From Candidatus Hydrogenedentota bacterium (GTDB lineage: Bacteria > Hydrogenedentota > Hydrogenedentia > Hydrogenedentales > SLHB01), in NCBI GenBank assembly GCA_020849535.1, contig JADLGB010000101.1, positions 1-64,000 of the forward strand: a stretch of 64,000 bases of DNA, given 5' to 3'. A program made the translations under genes and the position numbers. The first letter of the stretch is position 1; every line of letters starts with the position of its first letter. Below the pieces are notes generated by a model. It did not search any database. It had not been told where the DNA came from and was given only the letters and a program-made list of their open reading frames with translations. Below, piece by piece: positions 1 through 8,910 of this stretch.

Positions 1-84
1 TTGAAGGGGGTGGCGCGGAGCGCCGGGGGATGTTCTTGATCCTCACGCATAGTAACCGCGGAGTCGCGAAGGTCGCGATTGCGG

Positions 85-345
85 CTACCCGACGGGATCA
101 AGGTCTGTGGGGAACTGACTGAACTTGTGCCGTTGCTCCTCCGACATCTCGTGGGACTGGTCACGCGCGTGCCAGACCCGATTGAGATGGGCATAGATAT
201 GGCCGAGATCTACCGCGAAAGTGGAATCCTCGATTGACCCCGCGCGTGACAGTTCGTCGATGAGCTTACCCAGGTGCTCCCGCGCCTCATCCAGTTCGTA
301 TAGTAAGAGTGCCCACGCAACGGGATTGTCGTCCTGGCTAATCAT
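85..345 (-). CDS. Small conserved-looking hypothetical protein (86 aa)
   Basis: No function recognised. The protein is acidic and soluble, has no signal peptide or membrane segment, and looks helical (a DEAREHLGKLIDEL-type amphipathic stretch near residues 20-33). I place the start at the ATG at 345, where a GTGAG lies about 8 bases upstream; a GTG at 354 in the same frame would add three residues. It stands alone, divergent from the LysE-type gene. The ordered helical composition, not the typical look of an antisense shadow, supports it being real. Bases 1-84 hold nothing I can name. Confidence 0.55.
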   Translation of the reverse strand: MISQDDNPVAWALLLYELDEAREHLGKLIDELSRAGSIEDSTFAVDLGHIYAHLNRVWHARDQSHEMSEEQRHKFSQFPTDLDPVG

Positions 346-536
346 TCGCAACACTCACGTGAGCTTTCATGCTCGTCAAAGTCCCACCTTAGGGGCCGCC
401 GCTTCGTATCACCGCCTACTGCTCATCACGTCGCGCCCCGTGGATTGCCACGGGAACCCCAACCCGATCTTTTGCTAGCATACCACTGCGATTATGCGCG
501 CGGCGGACGAGCGGCGCAATTCGCATGGGGTAGACC
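346..536. promoter_or_regulatory. Divergent intergenic region, promoters not resolved
   Basis: This gap separates the divergent small gene and the LysE-type gene and must hold both promoters. I find no convincing -35/-10 pair or sigma54 element. A short inverted repeat (CCGTGG-ATTG-CCACGG, about 438-453) is the only structure that stands out. Confidence 0.25.
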
Positions 537-1169
537 ATGATTCCATTCTCGACTCTGCTGGTGTTTGTGATGACCTCGGTGCTGTTCACGGTCGCGCCGG
601 GGCCGGATGTGGTGTTTCTGGTCGCCCAGGGCGCCACGCGGGGCCGCAAGGCGGGGCTGTTCACCGCGCTGGGGTTGTCGGCGGGCAACCTCGTGCACAC
701 GTTAGGCGCGGCGCTGGGGTTGTCCGTCGTGTTCCGCACGTCCGCGCTGGCGTTTAGCGCCGTGAAGTTCGCGGGCGCGGCGTACCTGCTGTTCCTCGCG
801 TGGAAAACGGTGCGCAAGAAGCCCGCGCGGACCGGCGAGGAAGCGCCCGCGCCGCCACGGGGACATACCCTTTTTGCCCGCGGCTTTCTCATGAACGTGT
901 TGAACCCGAAGGTGGCCCTTTTCTTCCTCGCCTTCCTGCCCCAGTTCGCCTCGCCGGACGCGGGCCCAGTCTGGAGCCAGATGGCGATACTCGGACTCGT
1001 TTTCACGGCCCAGGTGGTTGTGGTCTTCGGTGCGATAGGCCTCTGCGCGGGCAGCATCAGCCCCTGGCTCCCACGCGGACGCGACAGCCGCATCGGAAGG
1101 GCTCTCGATTGGATCATCGGTGGCGTCTACGCGGCCCTGGCCCTACGCCTCGTGCTCGCGCAGCGGTAA
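537..1169 (+). CDS. LysE/RhtB family amino-acid exporter
   Basis: This is an inner-membrane exporter of the LysE/RhtB family, which pumps amino acids or related metabolites out of the cell. The 210-residue length is normal for the family. The N-terminal segment carries the family motif TVAPGPDVVFLVAQG (residues about 18-32), followed by a G-R-K-A-G-loop, a second motif NVLNPKVALFFLAFLPQF (about 121-138), and hydrophobic segments consistent with six helices. The start is the ATG at 537 with a purine-rich GGGG just upstream. It is a single gene; the substrate cannot be told from sequence. Confidence 0.9.
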   Translation: MIPFSTLLVFVMTSVLFTVAPGPDVVFLVAQGATRGRKAGLFTALGLSAGNLVHTLGAALGLSVVFRTSALAFSAVKFAGAAYLLFLAWKTVRKKPARTGEEAPAPPRGHTLFARGFLMNVLNPKVALFFLAFLPQFASPDAGPVWSQMAILGLVFTAQVVVVFGAIGLCAGSISPWLPRGRDSRIGRALDWIIGGVYAALALRLVLAQR

Positions 1170-1211
1170 CGACACCGGACCAGGTTATCCCTCCCGCGAA
1201 GCGGCGTCTTA

Positions 1212-1396
1212 GTACTGCCTCGCTCTCCGAGCGCGGCAGCACAGCGCTCCCTTTTGCCAATTGTCGGGCCGGACCTCAACGACTCTGGTGCTTCGATGCA
1301 AGAAATGCGATGCGGGCATGAAAAGAGACTGGCAAGCCTTTCATTCATCGGCGGCTGGCCGTCTTGTGCTGCCGCGCTCGGAGAGCGAGGCAGTAC
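1212..1396. repeat. Twin-hairpin inverted repeat with 31-bp perfect arms (REPIN-like)
   Basis: Bases 1212-1242 and 1366-1396 are perfect reverse complements of each other, separated by 123 bases. Each arm is itself an imperfect palindrome (CGCTC-TCC-GAGCG core inside CTGCC...GGCAG). The layout is the same as the elements near 7.7, 27.6 and 37.7 kb, although the stem sequence differs. It lies about 40 bases after the LysE-type gene. I see no protein in the element; open frames on both strands here are by-products of the symmetry. Confidence 0.75.
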
Positions 1397-1457
1397 GGAA
1401 GAGGCATATCCCCAGTTGCGCCCCACTTGCCCTTTTGCAGGCCGACCGAATAGAATG

Positions 1458-1489
1458 ACTCCGAGTTAATCGGTCTTAACTCGAGGAGT
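1458..1489 (+). promoter_or_regulatory. Hairpin that takes in the ribosome binding site of the next gene
   Basis: CGAGTTAA (1462-1469) and TTAACTCG (1476-1483) form a perfect 8-bp stem with a six-base loop, and ACTCC/GGAGT extend it across one bulge. The right arm includes the GGAG that serves as Shine-Dalgarno for the ATG at 1495. The fold could hide the ribosome site, or the repeat could be a repressor operator. Confidence 0.45.
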
Positions 1490-1494
1490 CTGGC

Positions 1495-4400
1495 ATGCGC
1501 ATGTTATCTGTCTGTCCAGTGATCTACCCTTCCGCGACGTTCGTCCTCCGGGTTCTTGCCATCCTGCCGCGTGGAGCGCTACTGACCACCCTGGCTCTCT
1601 TGTATGTATCCCCTGCCGGGGCGGACGAAGCCGTCGTATTCGATCGTGATATCAAGCCTATCTTCGCGGCATCGTGCTACGGGTGCCATGGCCCCGAAAA
1701 ACAGAAAGGCGGCCTGCGTCTCGACTCTCAGGAAGCCATTCTGAAAGGTGGCGACAATGGGCCCGTACTCACACCGGGCAACGCGGACGCGAGTCCGCTG
1801 TATTGCCTGACGGTTCTGCCTCCGGGTCACGCGGACATCATGCCCGCGAAGGGCGATCCCCTGAAGCCGGAACAAACGGACTTGATCAAACGCTGGATCG
1901 CGCAAGGTGCGGTGTTCGCCGTTGCCGATGGTGGGACACCCGCTCCGGCGCCCGCCCCAGCGCCAGCGCCGGCACCAGCGACGGAAGCTCCCAAAGACGC
2001 GCCCGCGGACACTGCCGCGCAAGCGGCCCCCGCGGCCAGCGCCGTGCAGGGTCCTTCTCTGCTGGATGAACTGGCCAAGAACGTGCCCCCGCCCGCGGAG
2101 GATGCCCTCAACGCCTTGCGTGATGCGGGCGCCGTGGCCATGCCCCTGGCGGCGGAGACGCCGCTGGTCAGCGTGAACCTGCAATACCTGGGCGAGCGCG
2201 CCACGGATGAGACTTTGGCACTGCTCGCACCGCTTGCCCAACAGATCACCTGGCTGAACCTCGCGGGCACAGCCGTGACGGACGCCGGCCTTGCGCAGCT
2301 TGCGTCAATGCCCAACCTTACCAGCCTCCATCTGGAACGCACGGGAGTGGGGGATGCGGGCCTCGCCAATCTCAAAGGTCTAGCCCACCTCGAATACTTG
2401 AATCTCTATGGCACCAAGGTGGGCGACGCGGGCTTGGATAACCTGCAGGCCCTGCAGAATCTGAAGAAGCTCTATCTCTGGAACTCTCAGGTAACCGCCG
2501 AGGGTGGTGCGAAGATCCAGGCCTGTTTGCCGCAGTTGACCGTGAACCTCGGCATACCGGCATCTGCTCCGGCCGCTCCCGAGGCAGCGCCCGCCGCCGC
2601 GCCCGCCGCCGCGCCCAAGGACCTGGCCTTCCTGTTCGACGCCGAGAGTTGTTGCGCCAAGGCAAAGGCGGAGGGCAAAGCCTGCGACCACCCCTGCTGC
2701 GTCGAGGCGGCGGCAAAAGGCGAGGTGTGCCTCAAGTGCAACGCTGGGGCGCAGAAGAAACTGGATCTCGCCAAACAGTTCACCGCTGACAGTTGCTGCG
2801 CGAAGGCGTTCGCGGAAGGCAAGTTCTGCGATCACCCGTGTTGTGTGGAAGCTGCGGCAAAGGGGGAAGTCTGCGCGAAGTGCAATCCTCCCGCAAACAA
2901 GCCTGACCTTACGGCCTTGTTCGATCCGGAAAGCTGTTGCGCCAAAGCCTGTGCCGCGGGCAAGGCTTGCGATCACCCCTGCTGTGTCGAAGCCGCCGCG
3001 AAAGGGGAGGTGTGCTTGAAGTGCAACCCCGGAGCCAAGGCCAAACTGGACGCCGCGGCGGCCCCACCGCAGGAGTCGCCGCCCGCTGCCGAAGCCCCGA
3101 AACCAGACGAGACGCCGCCCGCGTCCGAACCTGCCGGTGAACCCGCCAAAGACGCGAAGGTCGCGTCATTACCTCGTACCCTGGAATTCAATCGCCACAT
3201 CCGCCCCATCCTCTCCGACAACTGCTTCACCTGCCACGGATTTGACAAGAACGCACGCAAGGCCGGCCTGCGTCTCGACGTGCGCGAGGCTGCTCTCGAA
3301 GCGAAGGCCTTTGTGCCCGGTCGTAGCGCGGATAGCGAACTGGTCCGCCGCATCTCAGCGACGGACACGGAAGACGTCATGCCGCCCAGCGATTCCGGCC
3401 ACGCGTTGAAACCAGAACAGATCGCCACGTTGACGCGCTGGATCGACGAAGGCGCCGAGTACCAGCCGCACTGGTCCTACATCCCGGTGATGTGTCCCGA
3501 GCCACCATCCGTGACAGATGAAGCGTTGGTGCGCAATCCCATCGACCGGTTCATTCTCGCCAAGCTCGAGGAGAATGGCATGAGTCCGTCGCCGGAAGCG
3601 GACCGGACAACGCTGATCCGCCGCGCGAGCTTCGACCTCACGGGCTTGCCCCCCAAGCCCGAAGAGGTGGACGCTTTCGTGAACGACCCGGACCCGCAGG
3701 CCTACGAGAAGCTGGTCGATCGCTTGCTCGCATCCCCGCATTTCGGGGAGCGCATGGCCATGCAGTGGCTCGATCTCGTCCGCTACGCCGACACGAACGG
3801 CTATCACGGCGACGAACACCGGAATGTGTGGCCGTACCGCGATTACGTCATCAACGCGTTCAACACCAACAAGCCGTTCGACCAGTTCACCATCGAGCAA
3901 CTTGCGGGCGATCTCCTGCCAAACCCAACCACGGAACAGTTAATCGCTTCGGGCTACAACCGCATGAATCAGCTCACGGCCGAGGGCGGGGCACAGGAAA
4001 AGGAGTACCTCGCGAAGTATGCCGCGGACCGCATCCGCACGACCTCTTCCGTCTGGCTCGCCGCGACCATGGGCTGTGCGGAGTGCCATGACCACAAGTT
4101 CGATCCCTTTACCACGCGGGACTTTTACAGTTTCTCGGCGTTCTTCGCGGACATCGAAGAGAAGGGTGTGTACACCGCCGGGGAGAAATGGGACCCGTAT
4201 CTCCCCTTACCCAGTGAGGCGCAAGCAAAGGAGAAGTCCGATCTGGAGACGGCCATCGCGTTACTCCAGCAGACGCTCGACACGCCGACCGAGCCCCTCG
4301 CCACGGCACAGCGGGACTGGGAAGGCCGCACGCGCGCGGCCCTCGCCGATGCCGCCAACGACTGGACCACGCTCATGCCGGAGACGCTCGCGTCGTCCGG

Positions 4401-6168
4401 GGGCTCGACCTTGTCCGTGGGAGAAGGTCTGATCGTCGAGTCCTCTGGCGCGAATCCCGAGCGCGACGAGTATACGCTCACCTTCCGCACCAGCCAGCAA
4501 CATCTGACCGGTCTTCGATTGGATGTCCTGGCCGATTCCAAAACCGGTGACCTCTCGCGGGGCAATGGCAACTTCGTGCTGACGGGATTCGAAGCGCAGG
4601 TCGAGTGCGGCGGCACGTGCGCGCCGCTCACCTTCTCGAAGGCCGTGGCGGACTTTGAACAGAAAGACTTCCCAGTAGCCGCCGCCATCGACGCCGATCC
4701 GGCGTCGGGCTGGGCGGTCTCCGGCCACGAAATCAAGGGCGTGAATCGCCAGGCGGTCTTCACCATTGCCGAACCCATTGCGGGCGGTCCTGGCACGGTG
4801 CTGGTCGTACGGATGAAGCACGAAAGTCAATTCCTGCAACATAACATCGCCCGTTTTCGTCTGGCCCTGACCACGGTGCCCGAGCCCGCGCTCAGCACGG
4901 CGAACGCCCTGCCACGCGACGTATTGGCTGCTCTGACTACCAGTGAAGCGTCACGCTCCGATGAGCAGAAGCTCGCGCTCGCAAAGCACTATCGCTCCGT
5001 CGCCCCCGAACTGGATGGGACACGTGCGGAGTTGAAGTCCCGTCAGGAACGGCTCGCGGCGCTCGTCGCGGAGATCCCGACGACCTTGATCACACGCGCC
5101 GTCGAACCGCGGACAATCCGTGTCCTGCCGCGCGGCAACTGGCTGGATGAAACCGGCGACATCGTCGAACCCAACACGCCCGCCAGCCTGCCGCCGCTGC
5201 ACGTGGAAGGTGGCCGCGCCACACGGCTCGACCTTGCGCGTTGGCTCGTGTCGCCGGAGAATCCGCTCACCGCGCGCGTGATTGTAAACCGCTGGTGGGA
5301 ACAGTTCTTCGGTGTTGGCCTGTCCAAAGTGCTCGATGATCTCGGGTCACGTGGCGAGTGGCCCATGGACCCAGAATTGTTCGATTGGCTGGCTGCGGAG
5401 TTCATGAACGGCGGCTGGGATACGAAGCACATGATCCGGCTGATGGTCACCTCGGCCGCGTACCGGCAATCCTCGGCGGTCAGCCCGGAGATGCGCGCAA
5501 AGGATCCCTTCAACCGGCTCCTCGCGCGGCAATCGCAGTTTCGGCTCAAGGCCGAGCAGATTCGCGACAACGCGCTTGCGGTCAGCGGCCTCCTTTCCAC
5601 GAAGATTGGCGGACGCAGTGTGTTTCCCTACCAACCAGATGGTTACTGGGACAACTGCAATACGTTCCGCGGACCGCTCATCTACAAGACCGACCAAGGC
5701 GAGGACCAGTATCGGCGCGGGCTCTACACCTACTGGAAACGATCGTTCCTTCATCCCAGCATCCTCGCGTTTGACGCGCCCACGCGCGAGGAATGCACCG
5801 CGGAGCGCGTCGTCTCGAACACGCCGATGCAGGCGCTTGTGTTGCTCAATGATCCCACCTACGTGGAAGCAGCAAGGGTATTCGCGACGCGTATCCTGAG
5901 GGAGGGAGGCGTCACGGCCGAGGCGCGCATCAATTGGGCATATAAACAGGCGCTGAACCGCCAACCTTCGGATCCGGAACGCATTCTCTTGGCTGATCTT
6001 TGCGCCAGGCATATGAAGGAGTACGGCGGCGACCCCGACTCGGCCAGCAAGCTGGTACAGATCGGCCAAGCGCCGATTCCGAAGGATCTGGATACTTCGG
6101 AACTGGCCGCGTGGACTTCTGTCGCGCGCGCCATTCTCAATCTGCATGAGACCATCACGCGATCGTGA
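1495..6168 (+). CDS. Exported multi-heme protein: cytochrome-LRR-Cys repeats-cytochrome-DUF1549-DUF1553
   Basis: This 1557-residue exported protein opens with a signal peptide ending near PAGA-DEA (about residue 43). Order of parts: a planctomycete-type cytochrome domain with heme motif CYGCH (61-65); an Ala/Pro linker; leucine-rich repeats (about 205-345); three copies of a Cys-rich module starting near 385, 433 and 480; a second cytochrome domain with CFTCH (577-581); DUF1549 (from about 682), including a third CAECH motif (861-865); and DUF1553 (about 1248 to the end). Proteins of this class are usually paired with DUF1501 proteins, and their chemical role is unknown. LRR and Cys-rich inserts in one chain are unusual. 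The DUF1501 gene follows after 12 bases, so the two are surely co-transcribed. The AGGAG six bases before the ATG supports the start. Confidence 0.9.
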   Translation: MRMLSVCPVIYPSATFVLRVLAILPRGALLTTLALLYVSPAGADEAVVFDRDIKPIFAASCYGCHGPEKQKGGLRLDSQEAILKGGDNGPVLTPGNADASPLYCLTVLPPGHADIMPAKGDPLKPEQTDLIKRWIAQGAVFAVADGGTPAPAPAPAPAPAPATEAPKDAPADTAAQAAPAASAVQGPSLLDELAKNVPPPAEDALNALRDAGAVAMPLAAETPLVSVNLQYLGERATDETLALLAPLAQQITWLNLAGTAVTDAGLAQLASMPNLTSLHLERTGVGDAGLANLKGLAHLEYLNLYGTKVGDAGLDNLQALQNLKKLYLWNSQVTAEGGAKIQACLPQLTVNLGIPASAPAAPEAAPAAAPAAAPKDLAFLFDAESCCAKAKAEGKACDHPCCVEAAAKGEVCLKCNAGAQKKLDLAKQFTADSCCAKAFAEGKFCDHPCCVEAAAKGEVCAKCNPPANKPDLTALFDPESCCAKACAAGKACDHPCCVEAAAKGEVCLKCNPGAKAKLDAAAAPPQESPPAAEAPKPDETPPASEPAGEPAKDAKVASLPRTLEFNRHIRPILSDNCFTCHGFDKNARKAGLRLDVREAALEAKAFVPGRSADSELVRRISATDTEDVMPPSDSGHALKPEQIATLTRWIDEGAEYQPHWSYIPVMCPEPPSVTDEALVRNPIDRFILAKLEENGMSPSPEADRTTLIRRASFDLTGLPPKPEEVDAFVNDPDPQAYEKLVDRLLASPHFGERMAMQWLDLVRYADTNGYHGDEHRNVWPYRDYVINAFNTNKPFDQFTIEQLAGDLLPNPTTEQLIASGYNRMNQLTAEGGAQEKEYLAKYAADRIRTTSSVWLAATMGCAECHDHKFDPFTTRDFYSFSAFFADIEEKGVYTAGEKWDPYLPLPSEAQAKEKSDLETAIALLQQTLDTPTEPLATAQRDWEGRTRAALADAANDWTTLMPETLASSGGSTLSVGEGLIVESSGANPERDEYTLTFRTSQQHLTGLRLDVLADSKTGDLSRGNGNFVLTGFEAQVECGGTCAPLTFSKAVADFEQKDFPVAAAIDADPASGWAVSGHEIKGVNRQAVFTIAEPIAGGPGTVLVVRMKHESQFLQHNIARFRLALTTVPEPALSTANALPRDVLAALTTSEASRSDEQKLALAKHYRSVAPELDGTRAELKSRQERLAALVAEIPTTLITRAVEPRTIRVLPRGNWLDETGDIVEPNTPASLPPLHVEGGRATRLDLARWLVSPENPLTARVIVNRWWEQFFGVGLSKVLDDLGSRGEWPMDPELFDWLAAEFMNGGWDTKHMIRLMVTSAAYRQSSAVSPEMRAKDPFNRLLARQSQFRLKAEQIRDNALAVSGLLSTKIGGRSVFPYQPDGYWDNCNTFRGPLIYKTDQGEDQYRRGLYTYWKRSFLHPSILAFDAPTREECTAERVVSNTPMQALVLLNDPTYVEAARVFATRILREGGVTAEARINWAYKQALNRQPSDPERILLADLCARHMKEYGGDPDSASKLVQIGQAPIPKDLDTSELAAWTSVARAILNLHETITRS

Positions 6169-6180
6169 GAGGAGTACATC

Positions 6181-7605
6181 GTGAATCCGCTTGAACGTGT
6201 GCGCTTAAATGAAACGCGCCGCCAGTTTCTCGGTCGCGCAGCGACCGGAATCGGCACCGTCGCGCTGGCGTCGCTCCTCAATCCGCGGCTTCTCGCGGAG
6301 ACTCCGGGCGACATGTGGCGAGGCGTAACGAATCCGCCGCCCGTGATTCCGAGGGCGAAGCGTGTCATTCACCTTTGCATGGCGGGTGGGCCTTCGCATC
6401 TCGAAACGTTCGACTACAAGCCCAAGCTCGCCGAACTGCATGGCAAGCCCATGCCCGAGTCGTTTACCAAGGGCCAACCCATCGCCCAACTGCAAGGCGC
6501 CGAACTGAAGTGTTTCGGCCCGCAGCACGCGTTTCAGCGCTACGGCAAGTCCGGGCAGGAGATCAGTGAGATTCTCCCAAATATCGCGAAGCTGGCCGAC
6601 GACATCTGCATTATCCGCTCCATGCAGACCGAACAGATCAACCATGACCCCGCGCATACCTTCATGAATACGGGCACCTCGATTTCCGGACGCCCCAGCA
6701 TGGGCTCGTGGGTGCTCTATGGATTGGGCTGCGAGACGCAGGACCTGCCCGGCTACGTCGTGCTCACGTCCACCGGCGGTGGACAGAACCAGCCGATTTC
6801 CGCGCGCCAGTGGCATAGCGGTTTTCTGCCGAGCCGGTTCCAGGGCGTGCAATTTCATTCCAAAGGCGATCCCGTGCTGTATGTGAATAATCCCGGCGGG
6901 GTCTCGCGCGAGCAGCAGCACGACGTCGTTTCGACGGTCGAAGCCCTCAACGAGCTTCGCCAAGAGTCCGTCGATGATCCCGAGATCGCGACCCGCATCA
7001 GCCAGTACGAAATGGCGTTCAAGATGCAGGCCAGCGTGCCCGGCCTCGTCGACCTGTCCGATGAGCCGCAACACATCCTCGATCTCTACGGCACGAAAGG
7101 GGCCGATGGCACGTTCGCATCGAATTGCCTCCTGGCACGGCGGCTCGCGGAACGTGGCGTGCGGTTCATCCAGTTGTATCATCGCGGGTGGGATCATCAC
7201 GGTGGCGTGAAGGAAGGCACGGCCACGACGGCCAAGCTCGTTGACCAGGCCACCGCTGCCCTCGTGCTCGATCTGAAGCAGCGCGGTATGCTCGAAGATA
7301 CCCTCATCATCTGGGGAGGCGAATTCGGGCGCACGCCCATGGCCCAGGGCGATGGACGCGATCACCACATCCGCGGCTTTTCCATCTGGATGTGCGGCGG
7401 CGGCATCCGCCCTGGCATGACCTACGGCGCAACGGACGAGCTAGGCTATAACGCTGTTGAGAACCCGGTCCACGTCCACGATTTCCACGCGACCATGCTC
7501 CACTGCCTCGGTATCGAGCACAAGAAGCTCACCTGCCGCTACCAAGGCAGAGACTTCCGCCTGACGGATGTGTCGGGGAATGTGGTGGCGCCGATTCTGA
7601 CGTGA
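6181..7605 (+). CDS. DUF1501 family protein with Tat signal
   Basis: This 474-residue protein begins with a twin-arginine signal (TRRQFLGRAATGIG near residues 12-25), so it is folded in the cytoplasm, perhaps around a cofactor, and exported. The rest is a DUF1501 domain, which has a sulfatase/alkaline-phosphatase-like fold; recognisable stretches are HLCMAGGPSHLETFD near residue 61 and WGGEFGRTP near 379. The GTG start at 6181 follows a clear AGGAG. It is the second gene of a two-gene unit with the multi-heme protein; the pair is a hallmark of Planctomycetota-type genomes. Its substrate is unknown. Confidence 0.9.
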   Translation: MNPLERVRLNETRRQFLGRAATGIGTVALASLLNPRLLAETPGDMWRGVTNPPPVIPRAKRVIHLCMAGGPSHLETFDYKPKLAELHGKPMPESFTKGQPIAQLQGAELKCFGPQHAFQRYGKSGQEISEILPNIAKLADDICIIRSMQTEQINHDPAHTFMNTGTSISGRPSMGSWVLYGLGCETQDLPGYVVLTSTGGGQNQPISARQWHSGFLPSRFQGVQFHSKGDPVLYVNNPGGVSREQQHDVVSTVEALNELRQESVDDPEIATRISQYEMAFKMQASVPGLVDLSDEPQHILDLYGTKGADGTFASNCLLARRLAERGVRFIQLYHRGWDHHGGVKEGTATTAKLVDQATAALVLDLKQRGMLEDTLIIWGGEFGRTPMAQGDGRDHHIRGFSIWMCGGGIRPGMTYGATDELGYNAVENPVHVHDFHATMLHCLGIEHKKLTCRYQGRDFRLTDVSGNVVAPILT

Positions 7606-7637
7606 CACGCCTGTAGGGCCTTGGGAGCCAGGCAAGA

Positions 7638-7831
7638 GGCAGGCGATGGCGCCTGCCCCACACACGCTTGCCACGCCTTGGTTTCGCGATAACTCTCGCT
7701 CTGTCTGATGGGCCCCAAAACGGTCAGAATCCACACCGTTGGTTGAAGACGTGTAGGGCAGGGGACATCCGCGGAAATCGCAGGCAAGCCTGCTCAGTGA
7801 AAGCAGCCACGCCGCGGCGTGGCCGCACTCC
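7638..7831. repeat. Composite hairpin repeat, copy 1
   Basis: This element starts about 30 bases after the DUF1501 stop. Its left hairpin is GGCAGGCG-ATGG-CGCCTGCC (7638-7657). A degenerate inverted arm (GTGTAGGGCAGGGG) lies near 7751. The right module (7779-7831) reads CAGGCAAGCCTG, then AAAGCA, then a perfect CCACGCCG/CGGCGTGG palindrome, then CGCACTCC. The right module is shared almost base for base with copies at 27716 and 37834, apart from the variable inner hairpin. It contains no plausible gene. Confidence 0.75.
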
Positions 7832-7847
7832 AAAAAAGCACCACCAG

Positions 7848-7871
7848 GAGCGCCGGCACCCTTGCCGGCTC
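7848..7871 (-). terminator. Hairpin between convergent genes, possible terminator
   Basis: GAGC-G-CCGGC, a six-base loop, and GCCGGCTC form a stem with one bulge, just beyond the end of the minus-strand gene that stops at 7894. On that strand it is followed about ten bases later by six Ts. The spacing is longer than in a classical rho-independent terminator. Confidence 0.3.
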
Positions 7872-7893
7872 TTCGACTTGTCAGGATGGGTGT

Positions 7894-8910
7894 CTACTTG
7901 ACCGCACCCGTCACCGCGTCATACTCCCATTGCACTCCGGGGAAGGGATTTGCCGGCAGACCGTGCGTGATTCCCGACGCGATCAACTCGTCCAGCTTCG
8001 CGGGCAGCCGTCCTTCCTTCTCCTTGAACTTCTCGATCCACCCGTCCAGCAGGCGGATTCTCGCTTCCTTCTCGGTATCCAGGACGGACGTGCTCAGAAC
8101 CGTCCCATCCGGCGTGATGACGAACGACCCGCCCAATGGATCCTCGGGCAGTCGTGCCAGAGCGCCGGCGTCGAGCATCGCCTGCAGTGATCCAGGCACT
8201 GCACCGGTGCGCGCCGCATACGCTTTCGCGGCTTCCGTCAACGCGTCGCACAGTTGCCGCAGGTCCACTTCGGTGAGCCGCCGCTGCGCCGTGCTGCGCA
8301 TGCTTTCATCGCCGCTGTGTTGAATGATATCGAGCCACATGCCCCGCTCGACATCGTACATGTTGTGGCGTTGCTGAAGGTTCTTGGCCCAATCGATGAC
8401 GAACTGCGGCGGCTCGCCCGTGGCCGCGGCCATCGCCATGTACCGGGCGCCGTTGACCTCGTCCTTGCGATTCAAGACATACGTGCGCGCGATCTCGAAT
8501 GGTAGTTGCCAACTCGTGGGATTGTGCGGAATGCCGCTCTTCAGCAAGTTGATGCTCGCGTCGTCGTCGTGCTTGAGCATCGCCAGGAACACGCCACCCC
8601 ACTGATAGACATCCGTGAAGTAGGGGTCGAGCCGCGTGATCGTCCTGAGCATGTGATCCAGCCAGACGAACTTGAAATCGCCCCTGAACTGTTCCGCCGT
8701 ATACTGGATGCACTGGATCCACAGCAGATCCGCCACGACGCCGCTCATCCCCGCCGTGAACCCGTCCAGCAGCTTCTCGTTGGGCAGGTACAGAAGCTCT
8801 TCATCGAATGCGCGGTCGCGCATGGCGTCCATCTGCCGTTGCGCCAGGATAAGACTCGGAAAGGCCAGACCCAGCGTGATGAACGCTATGACGATCTTGC
8901 GCCGCATCAT
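7894..8910 (-). CDS. Membrane-anchored TPR-like protein of an ABC export operon
   Basis: This 338-residue protein has one N-terminal hydrophobic segment (residues 5-23), which is a signal anchor or uncleaved signal. The rest is helical with tetratricopeptide-like periodicity (LDPYFTDVYQWGGVFL, NPTSWQLPFEIARTYV). The C-terminal third carries short segments resembling pseudopilin-type ends. The ATG at 8910 overlaps the stop of the upstream permease by ATGA, so the three genes 10591-7894 form one translationally coupled operon. I infer an extracytoplasmic accessory role for the ABC exporter. I do not recognise a named family. Confidence 0.75.
   Translation of the reverse strand: MMRRKIVIAFITLGLAFPSLILAQRQMDAMRDRAFDEELLYLPNEKLLDGFTAGMSGVVADLLWIQCIQYTAEQFRGDFKFVWLDHMLRTITRLDPYFTDVYQWGGVFLAMLKHDDDASINLLKSGIPHNPTSWQLPFEIARTYVLNRKDEVNGARYMAMAAATGEPPQFVIDWAKNLQQRHNMYDVERGMWLDIIQHSGDESMRSTAQRRLTEVDLRQLCDALTEAAKAYAARTGAVPGSLQAMLDAGALARLPEDPLGGSFVITPDGTVLSTSVLDTEKEARIRLLDGWIEKFKEKEGRLPAKLDELIASGITHGLPANPFPGVQWEYDAVTGAVK

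Noticed and set aside
416..1117. Long minus-strand frame of 233 codons across the LysE-type gene
   Set aside because: It is Arg/Pro/Ala-rich and opposite a well-supported exporter gene; a GC-rich shadow frame.
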